DNA of 64,000 bases from Apostichopus japonicus (taxonomy: Eukaryota; Echinodermata; Holothuroidea; Aspidochirotida; Stichopodidae), in contig NC_092572.1 in NCBI RefSeq assembly GCF_037975245.1, positions 32,585,989 through 32,649,988 of the forward strand, written 5' to 3'. Position 1 is the stretch's first letter, and the number at the start of each line of letters is the position of its first letter. The position numbers were made by a program, and so were the translations under genes. This document shows, one piece after another, positions 1 to 11,500 of this stretch. The notes under the pieces were generated by a model. It had not been told where the DNA came from, did not search any database, and saw only the letters and a program-made list of their open reading frames with translations.

Positions 1-806
1 TACTTGAAAGGAGCAAATCGCCAAACTTAAATTGTATTTAAAGTACCTAGCAAAAATTCAAATTCACTACAATTTGTAATATAAAATCTTGTAAAAATGT
101 GTAAGAAAAATCGTTTAATGTCATTACGAATATCGTATTTGTCATTTATGTAAATGAATATCGTATTACGAATATCGTACTTGAAAGGAGCAAATCGCCA
201 AACTTAAATTGGTATTTAAAGTACCTAGCAAAAATTCAAATTCACTACAATTTGTAATATAAAATCTTGTAAAACTGTGTAAGAAAAATCGTTTAATGTC
301 ATTACGAATATCGTATTTGTCATTTATGTAAATGAATATCGTATTACGAATATCGTACTTGAAAGGAGCAAATCGCCAAACTTAAATTGGTATTTAAAGT
401 ACCTAGCAAAAATTCAAATTCACTACAATTTGTAATATAAAATCTTGTAAAAATGTGTAAGAAAAATCGTTTAATGTCATTACGAATATCGTATTTGTCA
501 TTTATGTAAATGAATATCGTATTACAAATATCGTGCTTGAAAGGAGCAAATCGCCAAACTTAAATTGGTATATAAAGTACCTAGCAAAAATTCAAATTCA
601 CTACAATTTGTAATATAAAATCTTGTAAAAAAACGTGTAAGAAAAAATCGTTTAATGTCATGACGAATATCATATTACGAATATCGTATTTGAAAGGAGC
701 AAGTAGCCAAATATAAAATACTGCTGAACACTTAAATTGGTATTTTAAGTACCCAGTAAAATTTTAATTCACTGCAAATTGTAATGTAAAATCTTGTAAA
801 AACGTG
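1..806. repeat. 178-bp satellite array, about 4.5 copies
   Basis: Units begin with TACTTGAAAGGAGCAAATCG at 1, 178, 356 and 534, so the period is 177-178 bp. The first three units are almost identical. The fourth is shortened to 153 bp because it lacks the block with GTATTTGTCATTTATG, and the last one (from 687) is clearly diverged and fades out near 806. Within each unit the short motif ACGAATATCGTA recurs, giving a sub-repeat look. The array runs off the left window edge. Edge decay beside a fresh core is the usual pattern for unequal exchange. No coding capacity is seen. Confidence 0.93.
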
Positions 807-821
807 CATCTGAAGATTCTT

Positions 822-3157
822 CTAGTGTGGAAGCCCTTCAAAAAATGCTTTGTGCTCCGGATGAAAGATGACTGGTGTGTCACCAGAACAGAATGACAAC
901 AGATCATTGTACTTTGCTTCCGAAATCTTCGGTCTTTCGATGGTACGTACAAGTAGACCGCTTAGTGGATTGGATTTTCTGCGATTAAGGTCCAGGTTGA
1001 TTGTTGAAAATCCTTCTTGTAGATGTGATGTCTTGTATAAAATTTTTCCTGGGGAGACCTTCATCAGCTTTATGGACATGAACTTCGTCCAATCAATCAC
1101 TTCTCCTTCTTCAGAGGTTCTAACTCTCAAGACCCTACGTTCTTGCGCCAGTTGTTTCCAGTCAGAAACGTCACTTGTTTGTAGCTCTTTGACATGATAA
1201 GGATTACGACTTGCCATACGTATTACAGTCGCAAGCTGGGTCGGCAAAATGATGTCACCTACACGCTTTACAGCTCTCTCTACCACACTATGCATGTTGT
1301 CACCCTCATTCTGACCATGACCGGTTTCAAAGAAATTGAGTGTTATTGACGAAACATGTTTGGCTGTATCAAGAAAATGTGCCATCATTGTTGGCAAAAT
1401 AGAGTTCTTATTTTGTCCACAACAACCATCGGAAAATAGTGCAATCTCAGTGACATCATTTTTATTACTTTCACAAAGAAAATGATACAAGTTTGAGGCA
1501 ATTTCATTTGCACCCCTGCGTGCAATGCCTTCATGCCAAAAGTAACAGAAACCTCTCATACGGTGAATTTCACAAATTGTAAAATTATAACAAGCCAACT
1601 TTCTCTTGTAAAAGAGTTCCCCCCTGAGGGACTTTGGTACATACAATACCTGTTGTAAATCAAAGCTTGCAACAAGAAATTTGGAATCATCTTTTGCTTT
1701 TGACTTTAGTACCTCTTTGAGCTGCCTCACTGCTTTCTTCTCCGCAATATGCATTTCATATTTTGTCTGTATCTTGACTTTTTCTGCGTTATTCCCTCTA
1801 TTATATGTGTCACACAATCCGCACATGTCTTTTTTTTGGTACGTGAAATTTAAGTTTCTGAGAATGAAAAACGGATCTGTAGAGTGACTCTGATGCTTTT
1901 TCTCGGCCACTTTGTGAGCACTTCATACAGACGGTACATAGTAGTCAGTGTCAGCTCTGCTGATAGATACTGGAATGATGTTTTCTTTCTGCAGTAATGT
2001 GACTCCATTTTTGGGAACCTGTTGATGTGAATTTCAATCTCTCTTCGAAGTCTTTTATCTCTAGAAATCATCGCTTTTTGTCGACCTCCCCTCCTTTCAG
2101 ATCCAAGATGCCCGTGCTCTTGGATTTTTTTGAAAGTTGTTCTGACTTGGCGCTCGCTTATGCCAACAGTCCCAAGAAACATTACCCTACATACTGGTAA
2201 TAGTTCCAAATCCTCTCCTGGGAGTGAATACGAAAAATTGAAATGCTTTCGACTATTAGGATCAAGATGGTTGTTTGGTGTTGTGGTAACATGTTGTTTT
2301 ATCCAATGCCGTTGGTTCCCTAAATCTCCAAGGTCATAATAGGCATCAAGAATCCCTTGTCTTTGTAATTCTGTGAATCGGTTGCAACAGAAACCCCTTT
2401 TTACACAGTAACAACTACTACACCGGACACCTAACCGTCTCCTCGAGGGCATATGCTTACCACTTTTGGGATTTATGTAAGGTCTACCTCGATTTCGGTT
2501 TTCTTTCGCCAGTACTTGGATATCTACTTCCTTTGGCAAAGGAATCACATTTTCCTTTTCTAGACCATCAACTAGGAATGACTCAGGAAAAGCGTTCCTA
2601 TCTGAGTCATCAAAAATAGTGGTTATTTCAGAATTTTCAACTGACGAAGTTGTATCATCAAATGAACAGGTGGTTAAAAAATTGTCACCACTGGTATGAG
2701 TCTCACAGGGTAAATTCATTACAGAGTGATCATAGCACAAAAAAGCCAAGCATTTCGTGCATGCTGAAAAAACTTCATTCTTACAGTTAAGATGTTCACA
2801 TGTTTCTTGATAAATGCTGCAAGGTAGATCCTGGGTGTCCTGGTTTAGTGATTCGTTGATGACTTTCTCTGACATAGAGCACTCTGTTGTAGGTGGTAGA
2901 CGCATTTCTTCATTTTCTGTTTCTGTATTTTCGTTCCCTATGAGTGCAGCTAAAGGGATGTCATCATCTTCCACAACTGGATTTTCATTTTCGTGAGCCA
3001 GTATAACTCCCTCCCACCACATATTCTGTGGTCCCCACCACATTCGAACAGTGGCCCCAATGGTTGGTTTTTCTCTCCCCAATGCATCAAGCTCACTCCA
3101 GGTGACAACATTCTGGCTACCATCATTCCACTTGACAAGAACATCAATCTGATGTGT
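822..3157 (-). pseudogene. Transposase-like protein with CCGQNKN motif, one frameshift
   Basis: Two overlapping minus-strand frames form one protein of about 800 residues. The N-terminal part (3157 down to about 1910) has a small beta-type segment rich in Trp, an acidic linker, a Cys/His cluster of B-box type (C-E-H-L-N-C, C-x2-C, FLCYDH, C-E-T-H), then a basic RGRPY segment and a Cys-rich CSSCYCVKRGFCCNRFTE block. The C-terminal part (1910-822) has QKKDMCGLCD, FDLQQVLYVP, FSDGCCGQNKN and GHGQNEGDNMHS, which I take as the three acidic positions of an RNase H-like (DDE) fold. This layout matches a large family of uncharacterised, transposon-derived metazoan proteins (I believe DUF7869-type, from memory). 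The two frames meet at about 1905-1915 and need a one-base correction, so the copy is broken or contains a sequence error. A clean splice acceptor (T-rich tract then AACAG) ends at 3158, so the exon starts at 3157. No ATG opens the second frame; its first codon is GTG. Confidence 0.72.
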
Positions 3158-3187
3158 CTGTTGAGAAAAAAAATCATCTTTTACTAG

Positions 3188-4769
3188 GTCTGAGGATAAA
3201 ATAAAAACTGCAATGGAACGTCATACTTCAACATATTGATGTGAACACTTACACATGAAGAAAGAATATACATTATAAGACCTTGGTGAGATAATATCCC
3301 TGTGTCATTCCCAGGTGTTTAAGATATTCTACGATGCTTCTTGGTTCAGTCCTTGAGGTTAATTTTACTCCTGTTTTATAAATTCTAATAACTTCATCAA
3401 AACTATAGTTGCTGACACAGTGTATCACCGTGTAGTTAACTAGTGACCAAAGTAAAGATGCTCTGCCAGGGCTACTAAAAAAGTGTAGATGACTGCCTCA
3501 GTTCTATCGAGCTGAAACCAAATGCGGAACACGATGTAAAAATAAAGGGCAATTTTACATCACTAGATATTCACTGACTGATTTTTGAGTTCCAGGACAT
3601 GTTGTTATTATGACTGCACTCCGAAATAACATGTGCGAGCAGCAAGTAGCCTACACAAAACTGGACCTATTGAATTTCATTATTTCTGAAATGGTACTGG
3701 TAGCCTATGCAGTAGGCATATATGGTTATGTTGTGTATAAACAGTCATTTGTAAGTTGCCTAGGCCTATGGCAGTTTTGGCAATTGATATCGGCTATATG
3801 CCTTGTAGACCATAACATCCATGTCGAACTACCCATAAAAACGTCACTAATGCATTTAATTCTATCCAGACAATATAGCCAAGTTGTACCTATGCGCGTG
3901 AAGTATACACTGCAGTTTTCGCACATTCGGTTCAACGTAAACCAGTGTTAATAGATCATAACACTAGGCCCCAAAGTACTACAAAATATTTCACATTTTG
4001 GTGATGCATTCTTCCCATAAAGGATAACCTTTATTTCGTTGACGTTTTCATAGAAAGTAATATCATATTAATACTTACCATACTAGCCTTAGAGTCTTCA
4101 TTTAAACAATTTTGGTGTGATTTTCCGCTACAATGAATGCATTCAGTTTCTTCGTACGGGCCTATCTAGACACTTCGTGACTATTCGTCGCTATGTGAAA
4201 CAATTATTTCACTACAAAGAAGTAACATCCAGCATTGCGTAATGCCGAATGTTGTTTTCGTCGGAACGCGAAACGAACAAGTGATTGAAGCAAACATTCG
4301 TCAAAAATTGATTGTTAATAAGTAAAAAACCATTGTTTTTCAGGGTTTTTTACCATGCTCATTAGAATCTACGCACTCGAAATAGGCAGAACACATGCAC
4401 ATCTCATTTTGGCCAAAATGCGTATTCGCCGGTACGCGAAACAAGGGACGATATACTACATGTGTTTTAAATGGGCACAGTAATCAAGCCAAGGAACCAT
4501 CAGAGGTGTGGCGACAACCTTTGAACGGAACGAAGGGAGAAAACGGAGAGGGCGCTCAATCGGGCGTCTGCGGCTTTTATACCCGGAGTGTAAAGGGATG
4601 TTCCAGTAGGCTATGAATATTCACGAAATCTGCGAAACACTTTGTTGGCGAGTTCCAGTTATGTAGAATGCGTGAGCACATCTGGGATCGTAACAATCGG
4701 AAGACTCGGAGACTTGAATGGTAACTTATATTACGTAATAGGGTAGGTGAATAAGTGGGTTACCTAACA
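3188..4769. other. Non-coding stretch, partly intron and upstream region
   Basis: The stretch 3158-4078 is the proposed first intron of the minus-strand transposase-like gene, and 4082-4769 would be its upstream region. Short open frames here have no recognisable domains. The words TAGGCCTA and TAGCCTA recur (around 3720-3770 and 4600). There is no clear TATA box and no RNA gene. Confidence 0.5.
4079..4081 (-). other. Candidate start-codon exon end for the transposase-like gene
   Basis: On the minus strand an ATG at 4081-4079 is followed immediately by a consensus donor GTAAGT (4078-4073). The acceptor at 3158 opens in phase 0, so joining the two would place this ATG directly in frame with the downstream exon (ACA CAT CAG). 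The intron would be 921 bp. This is a model from splice motifs and phase only. The exon upstream of the ATG would be untranslated, and its 5' end and promoter were not identified. Confidence 0.4.
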
Positions 4770-7700
4770 GTACCGCAAATTTGATTTATCGGTATCGCAC
4801 AATCGATTGATCGGTACCGCACAATCGATTTATCGGTACCGCACATTCGATTATCGGTCCCACACAATCGATTTATCGGTACAGCACTTTCGATTTATCG
4901 GTACCGCACATTCGAAATAGCGGTATCGTAAATTCAATTTATCGGTATCCCACATTCGATTTGTCGGTATCGCACATTCGACTTATCGGTACCGCACAGT
5001 CGATTTATCGGTACCGCACATTCGATTATCGGTCCCACACAATCGATTTATCGGTACAGCACTTTCGATTTATCGGTACCGCACATTCGAAATATCGGTA
5101 TCGTAAATTCAATTTATCGGTATCCCACATTCGATTTGTCGGTATCGCACATTCGACTTATCGGTACCGCACAGTCGATTTATCGGTACCGCATATCTAT
5201 TTATCGGTATCGCACATTCGATTTATCGGTACCGCACAATCGATTTATCGGTACCGCACATTCGATTTATCGGTACCGCACATTCGATTATCGGTCCCAC
5301 ACAATCGATTTATCGGTACAGCACTTTCGATTTATCGGTACCGCACATTCGAAATATCGGTATCGTAAATTCAATTTATCGGTATCCCACATTCGATTTG
5401 TCGGTATCGCACATTCGACTTATCGGTACCGCACAGTCGATTTATCGGTACCGCATATCTATTAATCGGTATCGCACATTCGATTTATCGGTACCGCACA
5501 ATCGATTTATCGGTACCGCACATTCGATTTATCGGTATCGCATATTCGATTTATTGGTATCGCATATTCGATTTATCGGTACGACATATTCGATTTATCG
5601 GTACCGCACATTCTATTTATCGTTATCGCACGTTCGATTTATCGGTACCGCACTTTCGATTAATCGGTATCGCACGTTCGATTTATCGGTACCGCACTTT
5701 CGATTGATCGCATAGATTTATCCGTACAGCACATTCGATTTATCAGTACCGCACATTCGATTAAACGGTATCGCACGTTTGATTTATCAATATCGCACGT
5801 TCTATTTATCGGTATCGCACGTTTGAGTTTTCGGTACCGCACAATCGATTTATCGGTACCGTACTTTGGATTTATCGGTATCGTAAATTCCATTTATCGG
5901 TATCGCATATTCGATTTATCGGTATCGCACATTCGAGTTATCGGTACCGCACATTAGAAATATCGGTACCGCAAATTCGATTTATCTGTACGGCACAATC
6001 GATTTATCAGTACCGCACATTCGATTATCGGTATCGCACGTTCGATTTATAGGCACCGCATCTTCGATTTATCGGTACCACATATCAATTAATCGGTATC
6101 ACACGTTCAATTTATCGGTACGGCACAATCGATTTATCGGTACGGCACATTCGATTTATCGGTATCACACATTCGATTAATCGGTATCGGACGTTCGATT
6201 TATCGGTACTGCACTTTCCATTTATCGGTACCGCACATTCGATTAATCGGTATCGCACGTTCGATTATCGGTACCGCACTTTCATTTGATCGGTACGGCA
6301 CAATCGATTTATCGGTACCGCACATTCGATTAATTGGAACCGCTCATTCGATTTATCGGTATCGCGCATTCGATTTGTCGATATCGCACATTCGACTTAT
6401 CGGTACCGCACCTTCGATTTATCGGTACCGCACATTCGATTTATCGGTACCGCACATTCGATTACTCGGTACAGCACTTTCGATTTATCGGTATGCACAT
6501 TCTATTTATCGGTATCGCACATTCGATTTATCGGTATCGCACGTTCCATTTATTGTACCGCACTTTCCATTGATCGGTACCGCATAATCTATTTATCGGT
6601 ACAGCACAATCGATTTATCAGTATCGCACATTCGATTAATCGGTTTCGCACGTTCGATTTATCGTTACCGCACATTTCATTTATCGGTACCGCACATTCG
6701 ATTATCGGTATCGCAATTCGATTAATCGGTATCGCACATTCGATTTATCGTTACCGCACATTTCATTTATCGGTACCGCACATTCGATTATCGGTATCGC
6801 AATTCGATTAATCGGTATCGCACATTCGATTTATCGGTACCGCACATTCGATTTGTCGGTCCCGCACAATCGATTTATCGTTACCGCATTCTATTTATCG
6901 GTATCGCACATTCGATTTATCGGTACCGCACAATCGATATATCATTACCGCACATTCGATTGATCGGTATCGCACATTCTATTCATAGGTATCGTAAATT
7001 CGATTTATCGGTATCGCAAATTTGATTTATCGGTATCGCACATTCGATTATCGGTCCCGCACAATCGATTTATCGGTACAGCACTTTCGATTAAACGGTA
7101 CCGCACATTTGAAATATCGGTATCGTAAATTCAATTTATCGGTATCGCACATTCCATTTATCGGTATCGCACATTCGACTTATCGGTACCGCACATTCGA
7201 TTTATCGGTACCGCATATCTATTAGTCGGTATCTAACATTCGATTTATCGGTACCGAACAATCGATTTATCGGTACCGCACAATCGATTTATCGGTATCG
7301 CATATTCGATTTATTGGTATCGCACATTCGATTTATCGGTATCGCACTTTCGATTTATCGGTACCGCACATTCGATTTATCGGTACCGCACATTCGGTTA
7401 ATGGGTATCGCACATTCGATTTATTGGTATGGCATGATCGATTTATCGATATCGCATATTCGATGTATCGGTAACGCAGATTCGATTAATCGGTATCGCA
7501 CATTCTATTTATCGGTATTGCAATTTGATTAATCGGTATCGCAGGTTCGATTCATCGGTACCGCACTTTCGATTTATCGGTACCGCACCATTGATTTATC
7601 GGTACCGCTTATTCGATAAATTGGTACCGCACAATCGAATTATCGGTACCGCACATTCGATTTATCGGTACCGCATATCTATTAGTCGGTATCTAACATT

Positions 7701-8400
7701 CGATTTATCGGTACCGAACAATCGATTTATCGGTACCGCACAATCGATTTATCGGTATCGCATATTCGATTTATTGGTATCGCACATTCGATTTATCGGT
7801 ATCGCACTTTCGATTTATCGGTACCGCACATTCGATTTATCGGTACCGCACATTCGGTTAATGGGTATCGCACATTCGATTTATTGGTATGGCATGATCG
7901 ATTTATCGATATCGCATATTCGATGTATCGGTAACGCAGATTCGATTAATCGGTATCGCACATTCTATTTATCGGTATTGCAATTTGATTAATCGGTATC
8001 GCAGGTTCGATTCATCGGTACCGCACTTTCGATTTATCGGTACCGCACCATCGATTTATCGGTACCGCTTATTCGATAAATCGGTACCGCACAATCGAAT
8101 TATCGGTACCGCACATTCGATTTTTCGGTATCGTTAATTCATTTTTATCGGTATCGTGCATTCGATTTATCGGTCCCGCACAATCGATTTATCCGTACCG
8201 CATTTGATTTATCGGTATCGTAAATTCGATTTATCGGTACCGCACATTCGATTTTTCGGTACCGCACATTCGATTTATCGGTATTCGATTCAATTAATCG
8301 GTATTCGATTCAATTAATCGGTATCCGCAGGTTCGATTTATCGGTACCTCACATTCGTTTTATCGGTACCGCACAATCGATTTATTTGTACCGCACATTC
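4770..8400. repeat. 22-bp minisatellite array, segment 1
   Basis: About 165 head-to-tail copies of a 22-bp unit: core CGATTTATCGGTACCGCAC plus ATT or AAT. The core contains the palindrome CGGTACCG and three CpGs. Variants include TATCGCAC for TACCGCAC, and ATTAAT for ATTTAT. Higher-order copying is visible: a block of about 460 bp around 7190-7650 is repeated almost unchanged at 7650-8110, and blocks starting near 4961, 5136 and 5398 repeat each other. Since 22 is not a multiple of 3 and the plus strand of the unit has no stop, every plus frame reads as a 22-residue cycle (for example SIYRYRTFDLSVPH). The open frames here are therefore artefacts. Confidence 0.97.
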
Positions 8401-8590
8401 TTTTTTTTTTCTTTTTTTTCTCCTCCATATGTATTCACGATCACTTAACATGGTACACAAAAAAAATATACATTGCATAAACAACAATGGAATGGTCTGT
8501 TACATATTCAAGCAACTGCAGTAAGTATCAGTTAATGTAAGTAGACAGCAAAGAAACCATTTGCACTACACACAGCTAAATAAGAGACTT

Positions 8591-11500
8591 CTACGTAAAC
8601 AGGTTTGGACAACAAGAAAAGGCATTTCTAAGCTCCGGGAAATTCACTTTATTTTTCCGTGGCTGCTTTCGCTTAAAATAATTTAAACTTTCGACGCTAA
8701 AAGCAAATTTAAATTTATAAAAGAAATCATCGATATTTGGCTCGGTGTTGCTTGTCTTGCGTACGAAAATATAATACTTCAGGTGGATAATTAAGAAGTT
8801 GTAAGGGTGACAGTAAACGTTGCCAAAACCAAAAAAGATATCTTGTTTGGAGAAAAAGAATTTTTTATTTAAGAAACGCATTTCGGCATTAAGGATAAAA
8901 TTTGCCGTCACGTAGCAATCCCAGAAGAGGTGCTCGATTGACTCTTCGTTAATTTTGCAAAAGGAGCACAGTGGAGATTCTGACTTCCCCATCAAAAACA
9001 AAAGTCTATTAGTACCTAAAATCCTGTGCAGAAATCTAAACTGAAAGAATTGAAGCTTGGCCTCAGAAAGAGTGCTCCAAGGAATACTAAAAATGCGACG
9101 CCAGTCGTTCTCGGTAATGTCGACAAAAGTATTTTGGCACTTTTGAATGGCCGTAGGCGGCCTAGAGATTTTTTTTGAGATAGAGTGGGTAACAGAATTG
9201 AGAGGCTGAATAAGAATGAATGCACCTGTCAAACAATGTAGAAGATGGATTAGAAAAATTAACTTTACAACAGCCAGACCTCCTCCATTCAATTGGAATG
9301 GCATTTATTAAGCCCCAATAAGTTGTAAACGGGTAAGCACGCAGCTGGTATTTATTTTCAAAAGCTTTAAAAGACAGAGGAGCTCCGTTCTCGTCGAAGA
9401 GATCGCCCACAAACAAAATGCCTTTTCTATACAAAATACTATTAAAAACAATATTGCCATTAATGCGTAAGAGAGAGTTATTCCACAAATATTGATCTCC
9501 GAAAGAGTCAGTGGGTGGCATATAAGTGATGTCACACCATGCCTCACAAATTTGCTTAATAAAACCATTAGAAATGTTTTTGACATCAGATTTCTTACAG
9601 TTGCATTTAAAAAATAGTGTTTTACCAAAAGATAATAAGAAGAGATCAAAGAAAATTTTCCACGGTCCATCCATATCATTTGTATAACGGCGAATCCAGG
9701 TACACTTCAAACTTTTAACAAAACTCTCAATGTGAGGTACTTTTAAACCCCCCTCACCTAAACAATTTATCATCGATGAACGTTTAACCTTGTCTGGATT
9801 GCCATGCCAGACAAAATCAAAGATGACGTGTTCAACTTCTTTAATGAAGCTTTTTGGCGGATTTGGAAGTATTAAAAACAGATACACTAGCTGAGAAAGC
9901 GCGAGGCTTTTAACAATAGTATTCCTCCCCACTGGGGTTAAGTCTCTAGTAGACCAAATACGTAAACAAGTTTTTAATCTGGATAATTTAGGAATGAAAT
10001 TCAACCGAAATAGATCGTCGCCATTATTAGTAAAGACAATGCCTAAGAAAATTACTGGACCTTGAGTAAGTTTAATACCGAAATCATTAGTAAACACTGG
10101 ACTATATATGGTGAATAAAAGGGCCCAACGGAAACAAATAAGACTTGCTCAAATTCACGGCAAGACCAGACGAGAGCTTGAAGTTATTAAGAACACAAAG
10201 AATTTCCCTAAGAGGCTGTTTGTTATGATCAATGAAAAAGACAGTGTCATCCGCGTATTGAAGCAACCTTGTTTCCTTGCCGGCAATATTAATACCCCTT
10301 ATAATATTATTACAATTAATTTTTAATGCTAGAATTTCTGCACACAGAATAAAAATGTAAGGGCTTAAGGGGCAGCCTTGCCTAACACCTCTATTAATTG
10401 AAAAGAAGCCTGTAGTGTAACCGTTGTTACACACACAAACGTTGCTGTTGTTATAAAGAACATGAATCCACTTTTTAAAGCTATTTCAGAAATTAAAGAA
10501 AGTGAGAGTAGAGTGGATAAAGTTCCACTCCAGTCTGTCAAAGGCTTTCTCAAAGTCAATCATAAAAAGAAAACCTGGTACATTTAGCTCAGAAGTATAA
10601 TTAATTAGATCTAAAACAAATCTAATATTTTCGACAATGAATTTTCCTTTAACGAAACCGCTTTGCTGAGGACCGATTACTTTAGGAATAACGAGTTTTA
10701 ATCGTGACGCAAGTGCCTTAGCAACAATTTTGTAATCAGTATTCAGTAAAGTGATAGGACGGTATAACTTGTAAGGCATGTATAGGATCCTTTCCATCTT
10801 TTAAAATAAGAGTTACACTTCCTCTAGACTGCTCTTTCGACAAAGTACCACTGAGGTAACTGTGGTTAAATGCGTCTAACAAAGTTTGGCCGATCGCTGG
10901 CCAAAATTTCATATAAAAGTTAACAGACAGACCGTCACAACCTGGGGCTTTGTCATTTACCATCGAAAAAAGAGCATGTTTACACTCATTTAGGGAAAGA
11001 GAATCTTCGCATAAATCAGATTCTTCTACACTTAGAGATTTATTTGGAAGATTATCAAGGAAGTTCTTTGCCAAGCTAGTGTTTGCACTTCTGTAAAGAG
11101 AGGAGAAAAAACTCTTTATTTCTTTTAATATATCATGTTTCTTAGTCAAAACACAGCCATCATTTCTTTGAAGTTTCCGAATTGAGCTATTGGTTTTATT
11201 TCTTTTTTTCTAAACCTAAGAAATACTTTGTGTTTTTCTCCCCTCCTCAACCCATCTAGCCCTGGACCTAATGATTGTGCCCTGAAGCTTATAATTGTAA
11301 ATTCCTAGCAGCTCATTTTGGGCCTCCTTTAGTTGTGAGCGAATAATAGCAGTGTCCGAAATATAAAGCTGCTGTTCTAAAGAAGAAATCTTTGAAAGGA
11401 GCTCACCTTCTTTCTGGCGGCGTTTTTTGGCCTTGGCTTTGGCGAAAACCATACTATTTCTTTTACTACAATATTTGAGATACTCCAATCGTGATGATGG

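Noticed and set aside
4961-5715. Long plus-strand open frames (100-159 codons) encoding YRYRTFDLSVPH-type repeat proteins
   Set aside because: They are forced by a 22-bp unit with no stop on the plus strand, appear in all three frames, and lack any consistent start or splice context.
4770-8400. Regular short repeats resembling a CRISPR array
   Set aside because: Units are directly adjacent with no spacers, and the surroundings are eukaryotic (introns, LINEs). It is a minisatellite.
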